Source: Cellulophaga sp. Hel_I_12
GTDB taxonomy: Bacteria > Bacteroidota > Bacteroidia > Flavobacteriales > Flavobacteriaceae
Direction of reading: 5' to 3'
Length of the DNA stretch: 64,000 nucleotides
NCBI RefSeq assembly: GCF_000799565.1
Contig: NZ_JUHB01000001.1
Coordinates: 2,855,501 to 2,919,500, forward strand
Position 1 is the stretch's first letter; each line of letters opens with the position of its first letter. A program made the position numbers and the translations under genes. The notes under the pieces were generated by a model, which saw only the letters and a program-made list of their open reading frames with translations, searched no databases and had not been told where the DNA came from. Of the stretch, positions 9,519-19,157 are shown piece by piece.

Positions 9519-9550
9519 TCGTATATAGACTACACTAAATACATAAAATT

Positions 9551-10087
9551 ATGAAAAGTATAAAACACCTCGGATTTATGATCATTACATTGGCTGTTTT
9601 TTCAGTACAAGGCCAAACGGTAAAAGATCAAAAAATAATTGATCATGCTGTCGAGGCTAAAGTGATGCTTTTAAAAGCAGATGAAGGTCTTCAAGCTTTT
9701 TTTGATGAATCTGCAGGCTATGTTATTTTTCCTAATGTAGGCAAAGGCGGATTTATTATCGGTGCTGCTTCTGGGAATGGGATTGTTTTTGAAGCTGGAA
9801 AAAAAATAGGAATGGCCGACTTAAAGAAATTAAATATAGGTTTTCAAGCAGGAGGGCAAGCTATTATTGAAGTCATATTTTTTGAAACGAACGAAACTTT
9901 AAATGATTTTAAAGAAGGAAAATTTTCTTTTGCTGCAGAAGCATCAGCAGTTGCGGTACGTTCAGGATTAGCTTTTAATGCCAAATATAAAGATGGTGTT
10001 GCTGTTTTTGCCTTACCCAAAGCGGGATTAATGGCAGATGCCTCTGTTGGAGGGCAAAAGTTTAAATTTCATGCTTTTGAGAAATAG
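9551..10087 (+). CDS. Secreted SYLF/Ysc84-domain lipid-binding protein
   Basis: A 178-residue exported protein with signal peptide ending near VFSVQGQ (about residue 22). The rest is one SYLF (Ysc84-like) domain, recognised by AGYVIFPNVGKGGFIIGAASG, GFQAGGQAIIEVIFF and SFAAEASAVAV. SYLF domains bind phosphoinositide or other lipids in eukaryotes. The bacterial members are mostly uncharacterised and exported. The neighbouring genes give no pathway. Family assignment is firm and function is unknown. Confidence 0.85.
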   Translation: MKSIKHLGFMIITLAVFSVQGQTVKDQKIIDHAVEAKVMLLKADEGLQAFFDESAGYVIFPNVGKGGFIIGAASGNGIVFEAGKKIGMADLKKLNIGFQAGGQAIIEVIFFETNETLNDFKEGKFSFAAEASAVAVRSGLAFNAKYKDGVAVFALPKAGLMADASVGGQKFKFHAFEK

Positions 10088-10093
10088 CTTGTT

Positions 10094-12394
10094 CTATGCC
10101 ACTTTATGCACGGTAACTTTAATTGATTTGCTGATAGGGGTTTTGCTTTTATCTGCATAATGATTGTAAGGCACTATCGTATTCGTTTCAGGAAAATAAG
10201 CCGCTAAATTACCTAATGGGATGTTATATGGAATTACTTTAAAATTAAAGGCGGTTCGCAAGGTATCGTCATAATTACTGCAAATATTCACCACATCGAG
10301 TTTTTCTAAGTTCCATTTTTTCATGTCGGTCTCGTTCATAAAGAGTACCCGCCTTTCATTATAAACACCTCTATAGCGATCGTCTAACCCATAAATGGTG
10401 GTGTTAAATTGGTCGTGAGAACGTATGGTCATCAACATAAATTCGTTTTCTTTTAGCTGATGCTCTGGAATTTCATTAATACTAAACTGAGCTTTACCAT
10501 TTGGAAGCATGCTAAAATCTAAGTTCCGCACATTATTCGGCAAATAATAGCCAACTCCTTTTGATGCCACATTGGTGTTTTTGAAGCCTTTAATAACCGT
10601 ATCAATAGTATTTCTGATAAGGTTATAATCACCAGCAAGCGCACCCCAGTGTACAGAATGATTACCGTTAAAATAGGTAGTCGCCATTTCGGCAATAATA
10701 TCGGGTTCGCTTTTTAGATGCTCAGAAGCAGGTTTTAAAACACCTTTCGATTGCCTAACACGGCCCATGCTATTTTCAATGGTAACAAAGCGTTCTTTAC
10801 CTTCTTTTATGTCTTTTTCAGAACGGCCATAGGTGGGTAAGATCAGGGCTGTTTTTCCTGTAACCAAATGTGATCTATTTAACTTAGTACTTATTTGTAC
10901 CGTTAGGTTGCAGTTTTGTAATCCTTTAGCGGTATATTCTGTATCCGAAGCAGCCATTAAAAAGTTGCCCCCCAAGCACATAAATACTTTAGCCTTACCA
11001 TCATGTAGGGCTTTTAAAGTGCCAACTACGTCAAAACCCTCTTTATCTGGAGGTGTAAAGCCTAAATGCTCCTTTATTCTTTTATTCAAATCTTTATCTA
11101 CAAAATGCATGATACCAACACTACGATCTCCTTGTACATTGCTGTGGCCACGAACAGGGCAGGTACCAGCATTTGGTTTTCCAATGGCACCTTTGACTAA
11201 TAGGAGATTGATATATTCTTTTATCGTGGCAACCCCATTTTTATGCTGTGTTAACCCCATTGCCCAGCATACAACAATTTTAGATTTATGTGCTAAAAGT
11301 TCAACCGCAGCGTCAATTTCAGATTCAGAAACACCAGATTGTAGCACCAAACTAGCGAGATCATATTGTTCTAGATCTGCTAATAAGCTCGTGTAGCCAT
11401 CGGTATAGGTTTTGATGAAGTCATGATCAAAAATAGTTTTGTCCTGTTTACTCTTATCATATAACTTTTTTAAGATGGCTTTAATTAAAGGAATATCTTC
11501 ATTAATCTTAACGGGTAAATGTACATCTGCAATATCGACAGAAGCTCCAATCCAACCTTTTATTTTCTGAGGGTTTTTAAAATTAACAAGTCCTGATTCC
11601 TCTAAAGGATTTATACTAATAATTTTACCTCCATTGGCTTTGCATTTTTCTAAAGCAGAGAGCATTCGAGGGTGATTCGTTCCTGGATTTTGTCCGGCGA
11701 TAAGGACCACTTCTGCCTCATATAAATCTTCTAACTTTATAGATCCTTTACCAATTCCTAAGGTTTCTCCTAGTGCTATTCCACTAGATTCATGACACAT
11801 ATTTGAGCAGTCGGGTAGATTGTTTGTCCCTAATGCTCTTGCAAACATGCCATATAAAAAAGCAGCCTCGTTGCTGGAACGACCAGAGGTATAAAAAATC
11901 GCTTCATCAGGAGAATCAAGACTTTTCAATTCATCACGTATCAAGTCAAAGGCTTTTTCCCAAGAGATAGCTTCATAATGAATACTGTTAGGTCTTAGAA
12001 CTAAAGGTTCTATTAGCCGACCAAATTTATTTAATTCGTAATCCGTTAGCGTAGATAGTTCTTCAACGGAATGTTGTGCAAAAAAAAGGGCGTCAATATG
12101 TTTGGTCGTTGCTTCATCGGCCAGTGCTTTCGCTCCGTTTTCGCAATATTCTGCAAATTTTGAGGCTTTTTCAGGATCAGGCCAAGCGCAACTTGGGCAA
12201 TCAAATCCGTCTTCTTGATTCATTTTTAACAAGGCACCCATGGCTCGTACCACCCCCATTTCTTTAAAGGAATGTTTCAAGGCTTCTTTAACTCCTAGAG
12301 GTCCTGCTGCTACCGTTACTGGAGGTGCTAATTTGATGGTATTGAAATCTTGATTACCTCTAACGGATATGTTTCTGGTGTAGTGCTGACTCAT
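10094..12394 (-). CDS. FdhF/YdeP-family molybdopterin oxidoreductase
   Basis: A 766-residue molybdopterin-dependent oxidoreductase related to formate dehydrogenase alpha subunits. Cysteines at 66, 69 and 84 (DCPSCAWPD, EYCENG) probably hold an iron-sulfur cluster. The cofactor domain shows YTSGRSSNEAAF near 168-179, DCSNMCHESSG at 195-205 and IAGQNPGTNHPRM near 232-244. The C-terminal molydopterin-dinucleotide-binding domain holds RSHDQFNTTIYGLDDRYRGV, typical of YdeP. No selenocysteine or TGA readthrough is present, and no partner subunit or fdhD lies nearby, so electron acceptor and substrate are unknown. In E. coli, YdeP is linked to acid resistance. It converges with the SYLF gene with only 6 bases between stops. 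Confidence 0.9.
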   Translation of the reverse strand: MSQHYTRNISVRGNQDFNTIKLAPPVTVAAGPLGVKEALKHSFKEMGVVRAMGALLKMNQEDGFDCPSCAWPDPEKASKFAEYCENGAKALADEATTKHIDALFFAQHSVEELSTLTDYELNKFGRLIEPLVLRPNSIHYEAISWEKAFDLIRDELKSLDSPDEAIFYTSGRSSNEAAFLYGMFARALGTNNLPDCSNMCHESSGIALGETLGIGKGSIKLEDLYEAEVVLIAGQNPGTNHPRMLSALEKCKANGGKIISINPLEESGLVNFKNPQKIKGWIGASVDIADVHLPVKINEDIPLIKAILKKLYDKSKQDKTIFDHDFIKTYTDGYTSLLADLEQYDLASLVLQSGVSESEIDAAVELLAHKSKIVVCWAMGLTQHKNGVATIKEYINLLLVKGAIGKPNAGTCPVRGHSNVQGDRSVGIMHFVDKDLNKRIKEHLGFTPPDKEGFDVVGTLKALHDGKAKVFMCLGGNFLMAASDTEYTAKGLQNCNLTVQISTKLNRSHLVTGKTALILPTYGRSEKDIKEGKERFVTIENSMGRVRQSKGVLKPASEHLKSEPDIIAEMATTYFNGNHSVHWGALAGDYNLIRNTIDTVIKGFKNTNVASKGVGYYLPNNVRNLDFSMLPNGKAQFSINEIPEHQLKENEFMLMTIRSHDQFNTTIYGLDDRYRGVYNERRVLFMNETDMKKWNLEKLDVVNICSNYDDTLRTAFNFKVIPYNIPLGNLAAYFPETNTIVPYNHYADKSKTPISKSIKVTVHKVA

Positions 12395-12585
12395 AAAAAA
12401 TGGAAGTAATAAACTATTTATGGTTTATAAAGTTACCTAATTTTTTTTTTAAGGAAGAAATAAATAAGGGATAGTGGAAAATGAATATTCTTAAAAATAG
12501 TATACTTTTATCCCAACAGGTTGATTTTTGACATGGATAGTAGTATTTTTTAATTGAATTAACCCCTAATGAAATTTAAACACCT

Positions 12586-14175
12586 ATGAGATACTATGTA
12601 TTTATTTTGAGTCTACTTTTTTTGAGCTGTAAAGACACCTCAGCTAAGAAAAAAGACACGACCCTAAATTCACCAAAAACGGAAGTACAAAGGTTTAAAA
12701 CTCCAGATGAACTTTTAGGACCCCTTTTTGCCGACGTACAATTAAATCAGATTTTTGAAGATGGTAAAACCTTTGTCGATTGTGTGGCAAAGTATCCTTA
12801 TGATGACATAAAGGCCAAATACGAGAATACTAAAAATCATGAGAATTTTGATCTTAAAACCTTTGTTTTAGAAAATTTTGAAGTACCCATTTCCAGAGCT
12901 TCAGATTTTACCTCAGATTCGACAAAAACCGCTTTGGCTCATGTAGTTTCGCTTTGGCCTATCCTAACAAGAGAATCCGATCAACCTATTGCAGGTAGCA
13001 GCTTAATTCCTTTACCAGAAGCCTATATTGTTCCAGGTGGGCGATTTAGAGAAGTGTATTATTGGGACAGTTACTTCACCATGTTGGGCTTGATTGAAAG
13101 CGGGGAGTTTACGCTGATAGAACATATGTTAGATAATTTTTCGTACTTAATAACTACCTTGGGTCATATTCCGAACGGAAATAGAAGCTATTACATTTCA
13201 CGTTCGCAACCGCCTTTTTTTTCTCAAATGGTTGAGTTATTGGCGGCTCACAAAGGAGATTCCATATATGAAAAGTATAAAGTTGCTTTACGAAAAGAAT
13301 ATGAGTTTTGGATGGATGGGAGTACTGCAAGTGGCACTCCAATTCGGCATTGTGTGAGTACACCTTTAGGAATTATGAACAGGTATTACGATAAAAGGGA
13401 TACGCCGCGCCAAGAATCCTACCGAGAAGACTATGTACAGGTTCAAAAAGTACATGGAGGTAAAAAGATGTATCGTGACTTACGTTCAGGGGCTGAGTCG
13501 GGATGGGATTATAGTTCTCGATGGTTCGCTGATGGAGAAACGATAGAAACTATAATTACTACCGATATTATTCCAGTTGATTTAAATGCACTTTTATATG
13601 GTTTAGAGGAAGTTTTAATAAAAGCATACCAAGACGATGCGGTCTTTGTGAACCAGTTAAAAACAAGTATGCAAAACCGAATAACCTTTTTAAATGACTT
13701 TTGTTTTAATGCAACATTTGGTATTTATGAAGATTATAATTGGGTTACTCAACAACAAACCGGAGTAAAATCGTTGGCCACTGTTTATCCCTTATTTTTT
13801 AAAATGGTAAACCAAGAACAAGCAGACGATGTGGCTGCAACTATTGAAAAGTACTTTTTAAAACCAGGAGGTGTGGTAAGCACAACAAAAACGACTGGAC
13901 AACAATGGGACGCTCCTAATGGTTGGGCTCCACTGCAATGGATGACTATTATCGGTTTAGAAAATTATGGTCATCACGAATTGGCGAATACCATTGCCAA
14001 ACGATGGATAGCCTTAAACGAAAAGGTATATGCAAATACTGGAAAGTTTGTCGAAAAATACAATGTGGAAGATATGACCTTAGATGCCGGTGGGGGAGAA
14101 TACCCAGTCCAAGATGGTTTTGGGTGGAGTAATGGGGTTTATTTAGCACTAAAGAAGCACTTGGACGTAAAATAA
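12586..14175 (+). CDS. treA: Lipoprotein trehalase, GH37
   Basis: Hydrolyses trehalose to two glucose units, here at the cell surface or periplasm. The N-terminus is a lipoprotein signal with lipobox LFLSC and acylated Cys15. Both GH37 signatures are present: PGGRFREVYYWDS from residue 151 and QWDAPNGWAP from 440. The likely acid and base are Asp308 (SGWDYSSRW) and Glu505 (GGGEYPVQ), matching the positions known from E. coli TreA. Length is 529 residues, normal for the family. It is a single-gene unit closed by a strong hairpin downstream. No trehalose transporter is nearby, so the sugar is probably split outside and glucose taken up. Confidence 0.95.
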   Translation: MRYYVFILSLLFLSCKDTSAKKKDTTLNSPKTEVQRFKTPDELLGPLFADVQLNQIFEDGKTFVDCVAKYPYDDIKAKYENTKNHENFDLKTFVLENFEVPISRASDFTSDSTKTALAHVVSLWPILTRESDQPIAGSSLIPLPEAYIVPGGRFREVYYWDSYFTMLGLIESGEFTLIEHMLDNFSYLITTLGHIPNGNRSYYISRSQPPFFSQMVELLAAHKGDSIYEKYKVALRKEYEFWMDGSTASGTPIRHCVSTPLGIMNRYYDKRDTPRQESYREDYVQVQKVHGGKKMYRDLRSGAESGWDYSSRWFADGETIETIITTDIIPVDLNALLYGLEEVLIKAYQDDAVFVNQLKTSMQNRITFLNDFCFNATFGIYEDYNWVTQQQTGVKSLATVYPLFFKMVNQEQADDVAATIEKYFLKPGGVVSTTKTTGQQWDAPNGWAPLQWMTIIGLENYGHHELANTIAKRWIALNEKVYANTGKFVEKYNVEDMTLDAGGGEYPVQDGFGWSNGVYLALKKHLDVK

Positions 14176-14348
14176 AACAAGTTTTGCACTCTATACCACA
14201 ATTTTACAGCGATTCACATCATTTGTTTTCGTAAAGCATAAAGTGCTTATATCTTTGAAATGAGTTAGTTAATTATAATTTTTTTCATTTTCATATAGTG
14301 TTCTCGTAAAAGAGCTCGGTCTTGATTGATTTGGGCTCTTTTTAATTT

Positions 14349-14383
14349 AAAAAGCCCTGTAATTTATTATTACAGGGCTTTTT
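14349..14383. terminator. Bidirectional terminator between treA and the M28 peptidase gene
   Basis: A perfect 15-bp stem (14349-14363 with 14369-14383) surrounds a 5-base loop. It has A-rich and T-rich flanks, so it can end transcription of both convergent genes. Confidence 0.88.
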
Positions 14384-14403
14384 GTTTTTATTATTTATGC
14401 GCT

Positions 14404-15960
14404 CTAATCCATTTTACCACCATCTCTCTCCGGAGATCTAGTTGTAGGCCAAGTACGTGGCTCGCCAGTTCTTGAATTTATAGGTAAAACTGCTTTTTCA
14501 CGAGAGGTTTTGCTGTCGTCCTCGCTTGCCATGTAGGCCATGATAGCCGTCAAAATAGCATTGTTACGTACATCGTCAAACACAATTTTGTCATAGGTAT
14601 CTAAATTTGTGTGCCACGTATAGTTCCAGTAACTCCAGCTTAAAGAACTCAAAGAAAATGCAGGAGCACCAGCAGCAACAAAACTAGCATAATCAGAACC
14701 ACCACCCGCTGGTGAGCCAGGGAAGCTAGTTTCTATATGCTTTGAAATATCATTAGGTACCGCATTCAGCCATTTTCCAATATAATCATAGGCATGCAAA
14801 AAGCCCTGTCCCGAAATGTTTACCACACGACCAGTTCCATTATCTTGATTAAAAACGGCTTGAACACCTTCAATAATTTTTGGGTTGTCCTCAACAAAAG
14901 CACGAGAACCATTTAAACCTTGTTCTTCACTTCCCCATAGTCCGACTAATATAGTACGCTTTGGGTTTGGGTATATTTTTTTTAAAATACGAACAGCTTC
15001 CATCATGGTAATGCTCCCTGTTCCATTATCGGTAGCTCCGGTAGCACCATCCCAAGAATCAAAATGTGCAGACAAGATAACATATTCATCAGGTAATTCA
15101 GTGCCTTTTATTTCTGCAATGGTATTAAACGTTGGTACTGTCCCTAATTCTGTAGATTCAGCAACCACTTTTAATTGTGGTTTACTCCCGTTTTCTGTTA
15201 ATCGGTATAAAAGCCCATAATCCTCTAAAGAAAGGTCAATTACAGGTATACTTTTGGTGTTGGCACTGAAAATTTTGTTCGCTCCAAAACCGTTAGACCA
15301 ACGCGATTGAATAATACCTAAGGCACCTGCTTTTTCTAAAGCCTGATTGATATCTCTGGAACTAAAACCTGTTTTTTTAAGGCGTTCATTCCAAGCCTTT
15401 GTCAGTTCTTCACGATCCTTTTTCATTTTTTCGAAAGATTCAGGAGTAGCAAACTCTTCCCAATTATAATCTGGTCGGCCAGTGGGTTGTACCATAGAGA
15501 CTAACACAATTTTACCTTTTGCATTCGGCAACCAACGTTGAAAAGCTAAAGAATCTGTTACTTCTGGGATTAAGATGGTTTCAGCTATGATGCCTTTTTT
15601 AGGCGTGCTTGGACTCCAAGCCAATTGCATTCCGCTTAAACTCACTACACGTGGTGAAATTAGATCTACGTGGGTAATACCGCGCTGCCAACCGCGCCAT
15701 TTACCATATTCTTCCATACGAGCATCAATGCCCCATTCTTTAAATTGTTCAATAGCCCAGTCACTAGCATGTTTCATTTGTGGAGTTCCAACAAGTCTCG
15801 GTCCAACAACATCCATAAGCTCGTGCGCTAAAACTTCTAATTGTGAATTGTTTGTGCCTTCAGCAATTATTTTATCTACAGTTTCAGTGGCCGTTTGGGC
15901 AATACTAAATGTGAAAGATAAAATAAAGAATGCGAGGCTACATAGTTTGTTTTGTTTCAT
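14404..15960 (-). CDS. Secreted M28-family zinc aminopeptidase
   Basis: Exported metallopeptidase of 518 residues with a signal peptide ending at about FSIAQ (residue 21). The M28 metal ligands are visible in order: H and D in SAHFDSWDGATGATDNGTG near 295-312, the Glu pair in WGSEEQG near 343, D in NQDNGTG near 370 and H in YTWHTNLD near 448. A PA-like insert occupies about residues 110-275. Family members release N-terminal amino acids from peptides, often in nutrient scavenging. It has no T9SS tail, so it is probably periplasmic. It stands alone on the minus strand. Confidence 0.92.
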   Translation of the reverse strand: MKQNKLCSLAFFILSFTFSIAQTATETVDKIIAEGTNNSQLEVLAHELMDVVGPRLVGTPQMKHASDWAIEQFKEWGIDARMEEYGKWRGWQRGITHVDLISPRVVSLSGMQLAWSPSTPKKGIIAETILIPEVTDSLAFQRWLPNAKGKIVLVSMVQPTGRPDYNWEEFATPESFEKMKKDREELTKAWNERLKKTGFSSRDINQALEKAGALGIIQSRWSNGFGANKIFSANTKSIPVIDLSLEDYGLLYRLTENGSKPQLKVVAESTELGTVPTFNTIAEIKGTELPDEYVILSAHFDSWDGATGATDNGTGSITMMEAVRILKKIYPNPKRTILVGLWGSEEQGLNGSRAFVEDNPKIIEGVQAVFNQDNGTGRVVNISGQGFLHAYDYIGKWLNAVPNDISKHIETSFPGSPAGGGSDYASFVAAGAPAFSLSSLSWSYWNYTWHTNLDTYDKIVFDDVRNNAILTAIMAYMASEDDSKTSREKAVLPINSRTGEPRTWPTTRSPERDGGKMD

Positions 15961-16023
15961 TTTTAAGTTGTTTATAGTTCTAACTGCCTAAGATACTGAT
16001 TTTACTCGGTCTAAAAAAAGCAG

Positions 16024-16926
16024 TTAAAAATAAATTTTTTGCGCTAATCGAAAGGTGTTGGCATGGCATTCAATAATGACTTTGATGTCTTTAGAATACC
16101 CGCCGCCCATACTACACATTATAGGAATTTTAAGATCGAAACAAGTTTTTAATACAAATTCATCTCTCGCGCTACACCCCTCTACGGTAAGTGCGAGTGT
16201 GCCTAATTTATCACTGGCCACGACATCTACACCACAGAGGTAAAAAATAAAGTCAGGTTGTACTTCATCAATTAATTTAGGTAATGTTTGTTTTAAAGTG
16301 CTTAGATATTCCTTGTCTTCTGTCCCTTTTTTTAAGGCGATATCTAAATCTGACTCCTCCTTTTTAAAAGGATAATTACTAGCCCCGTGCATGGAAAAGG
16401 TAAACACGGAAGCATCATTCTTAAAGATTTCAGCTGTTCCATTACCTTGGTGTACATCTAAATCTATTATTAGAATTTTTGAGGCTAATTTTTTAGATTG
16501 AAGATATCGAGCGCCAATAGCTTGGTCATTGAGCATGCAAAAGGCTTCACCCTTGTTAGAATAAGCGTGGTGTGTGCCACCAGCAATATTCATAGAAATA
16601 CCATATTTTAGAGCATATTCACAAGCTTTCATAGTGCCATCAGCTATGATACGTTCGCGTTCCACTAAATCTTCGGTAAGTGGAAAACCTATTTTTCGAG
16701 CTTCTTTAGGGGGTATTTTTATATTTAATAGATCATAGAAATACTCCGGATCGTGTACCGCTAAAATATATTTATCATTCGGAATTTCAGGCTCAAAAAA
16801 ATTAGCGGGTTCACAGGTGCCTTCATGCACTAATTGTTGGGGTAACAACTCATATTTCAACATGGGAAACCTGTGTCCTTCTGGTAAAGAATGTGTATAG
16901 ATAGGGTGATATGCAATCTTTAACAA
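16024..16926 (-). CDS. Histone-deacetylase-superfamily protein (class IV-like)
   Basis: A 300-residue arginase-fold deacylase. The active site appears complete: GGTHHA with H119 and H120, IDLDVHQGNGT with zinc ligands D157 and H159, D239 in VASDKLG and a GGGY tyrosine at 277. The LDVHQGNGT sequence resembles HDAC11-like (class IV) enzymes rather than the DLHHGDG of class I. Bacterial members act on acetyl-lysine, polyamines or other amides, and the substrate cannot be assigned here. The start is TTG at 16926, since the next in-frame ATG (residue 22) would remove the conserved first strand. Confidence 0.9.
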   Translation of the reverse strand: MLKIAYHPIYTHSLPEGHRFPMLKYELLPQQLVHEGTCEPANFFEPEIPNDKYILAVHDPEYFYDLLNIKIPPKEARKIGFPLTEDLVERERIIADGTMKACEYALKYGISMNIAGGTHHAYSNKGEAFCMLNDQAIGARYLQSKKLASKILIIDLDVHQGNGTAEIFKNDASVFTFSMHGASNYPFKKEESDLDIALKKGTEDKEYLSTLKQTLPKLIDEVQPDFIFYLCGVDVVASDKLGTLALTVEGCSARDEFVLKTCFDLKIPIMCSMGGGYSKDIKVIIECHANTFRLAQKIYF

Positions 16927-17019
16927 TTTGGTATTTTTTGATTAAAAATAGTTTTCATAAAAAGTAGTAGTAACAAACAATGAGTATCGCATATTTTTTT
17001 GTTTGCCTAAAGCCTTACT

Positions 17020-19143
17020 TTATTTATGCAATTTTAATTGAATGCGTTTACGAGGTACATCAACTTCTAATACCTTAACGATTATTTGTTGTTGTAAGCT
17101 TACATGTTCATTTACATCTTTAACAAAAGAATCGGAGAGGTTTGATATGTGAATTAAACCACTTTCTTTGATCCCAATATCAACAAAACAACCAAAATTA
17201 GTAATGTTATTTACAATCCCAGGTAATAATTGTCCTTCGTGTACATCGGTAATTGACTTTATATTTTGATTGAAGGTGAAAACTTTTGCTTTTTCACGGG
17301 TATCTAAACCGGGTTTTTCTAATTCTTTGATAATATCTTTTAAGGTGGGCAATCCTATATCTTCGGTACAATAATTTTTTAGATCGATGCTTTCTAGAGC
17401 TTTTTTATTGCCAATAAGATCCTTTATAGCTACCCCTTTATTTTTTGCCATAGTTTGTACTAAGGCATAGCGCTCAGGGTGCACTGCAGAATCATCAAGT
17501 GGGTTTGTAGCATCTTTTATACGTAAAAAAGCAGCCCCTTGTTCAAAAGCTTTTCCACCTAAACGAGGAACTTTTTTGATGTCTTGTCTTGAAGTGTAAG
17601 CGCCATTTTCATTGCGATAGCTTACAATATTTTCCGCTAATTTTGGTCCAATGCCCGAAACATAACTCAATAAGGGAATGCTCGCTGTATTAATATTTAC
17701 CCCAACCGAATTTACGCAGCTTTCTACCACGGTATCTAAAGATGTTTTTAATTTTGTTTGATCTACATCATGCTGATACTGTCCAACTCCGATTGATTTT
17801 GGGTCAATTTTTACCAATTCTGCCAAAGGATCAGCCAATCTTCGTCCAATAGAAACCGAACCTCGAACGGTAACATCGTAGTTAGGAAATTCATCGCGGG
17901 CAATTTTTGATGCCGAATAGATTGATGCTCCTGCCTCGCTCACGACAAAGACTTCTATAGTATTTTTAAAATGAATACGTTTTACCAAATGTTCTGTTTC
18001 TCGTGAAGCGGTACCATTACCAATGGCAATGGCTTCAATTTTATACGCATCGGTTAAAGTACTTATTTTTTTTATGGCGCCTATAGCGTCATTTTGTGGG
18101 GGATGCGGGTAAATGGTTTCATTGTGGATTAAATCGCCTTGTTCGTTTAAACAAACTACTTTACAACCAGATTTAAAGCCAGGATCAATGGCTAAAATTC
18201 GCTTTTGGCCTAAGGGAGCACCAAGAAGCAATTGTTTTAAGTTATTTGAAAAAACCTGAATCGCATCGGCATCGGCTTTTTCTTTCGCTAACTTTAAAGT
18301 TTCGTTGGCTAAAGAAGGGTAGAGTAGGCGTTTGTAGGCGTCTTCTATCGCAATTTTAAGATAGGACGTGCTCGAATTTCTAGATTTTATAATGCGCTCT
18401 TCTATTTTTTCTAAGGCAATTTCATCATTAATTTCGATTTTTACGCGGATAAACTTTTCATTTTCAGCACGTAAAATAGCCAATAATCGGTGCGACGGGC
18501 AACGGTTTAAGGCTTCGCTCCACTCAAAATAATCACGAAATTTTTGCGCTTTTTCATCGTCTTTTTTAGTGCCGATAACTTTGGTTGTTATTTGCGCTAA
18601 TTTTTCAAGCTGATGGCGCAATTGGTTACGAACATCAGTACGTTCATTAATCCATTCGGCAATAATATGTTGTGCGCCTTCAATGGCTTCGTCATCGTTG
18701 ACAACAGCATCATTCAAATAATCAGACGCTATAACATCAATAGCGTCATTATTTTGTGCCATGATGATTTTTGCTAAAGGCTCTAAGCCGTTTTTTATAG
18801 CAATTTCAGATTTGGTATTTCTTTTTTTCTTGAAGGGTAAATACAAATCTTCCAAAGAAGTTAGATCTGCTGCCTGTTCAAACTTTTTTTTCAGCTCAGC
18901 CGTTAACAAGTCTTGCTCTTCAACTGATTTAATAATCGCTAATTTTCTTTTCTCTAAGGCTTCAAACTGCTCTTTAAACTTTACAATATCGCCAATTTGC
19001 ACCTCATCTAAACCCCCTGTTTTTTCTTTGCGATAGCGCGATATAAAAGGAATGGTACAGTCTTCATTCAAAAGTTCAACGGTATTTTGGATGCTTTTTT
19101 CGGGAAGATTTGTTTGTTTAAATAAGTACTGGACTAATGACAT
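17020..19143 (-). CDS. tex: Tex-family RNA-binding transcription accessory protein
   Basis: A 707-residue Tex protein. The N-terminal helical region contains PFISRYRKEKTGGLDE near 33-48. The YqgF/RNase-H-like domain (about 315-440) contains RILAIDPGFKSGCK and GNGTASRETE. The helix-hairpin-helix region (about 480-560) contains SYVSGIGPKLAENIV. The C-terminal S1 domain (about 640-707) contains GIVNNITNFGCFVDIG. Tex binds nucleic acid and affects transcription and translation. It starts 14 bases downstream of the metG stop in the same direction, so the two are probably one operon. Confidence 0.95.
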   Translation of the reverse strand: MSLVQYLFKQTNLPEKSIQNTVELLNEDCTIPFISRYRKEKTGGLDEVQIGDIVKFKEQFEALEKRKLAIIKSVEEQDLLTAELKKKFEQAADLTSLEDLYLPFKKKRNTKSEIAIKNGLEPLAKIIMAQNNDAIDVIASDYLNDAVVNDDEAIEGAQHIIAEWINERTDVRNQLRHQLEKLAQITTKVIGTKKDDEKAQKFRDYFEWSEALNRCPSHRLLAILRAENEKFIRVKIEINDEIALEKIEERIIKSRNSSTSYLKIAIEDAYKRLLYPSLANETLKLAKEKADADAIQVFSNNLKQLLLGAPLGQKRILAIDPGFKSGCKVVCLNEQGDLIHNETIYPHPPQNDAIGAIKKISTLTDAYKIEAIAIGNGTASRETEHLVKRIHFKNTIEVFVVSEAGASIYSASKIARDEFPNYDVTVRGSVSIGRRLADPLAELVKIDPKSIGVGQYQHDVDQTKLKTSLDTVVESCVNSVGVNINTASIPLLSYVSGIGPKLAENIVSYRNENGAYTSRQDIKKVPRLGGKAFEQGAAFLRIKDATNPLDDSAVHPERYALVQTMAKNKGVAIKDLIGNKKALESIDLKNYCTEDIGLPTLKDIIKELEKPGLDTREKAKVFTFNQNIKSITDVHEGQLLPGIVNNITNFGCFVDIGIKESGLIHISNLSDSFVKDVNEHVSLQQQIIVKVLEVDVPRKRIQLKLHK

Positions 19144-19157
19144 AGGTTATAGATAAT

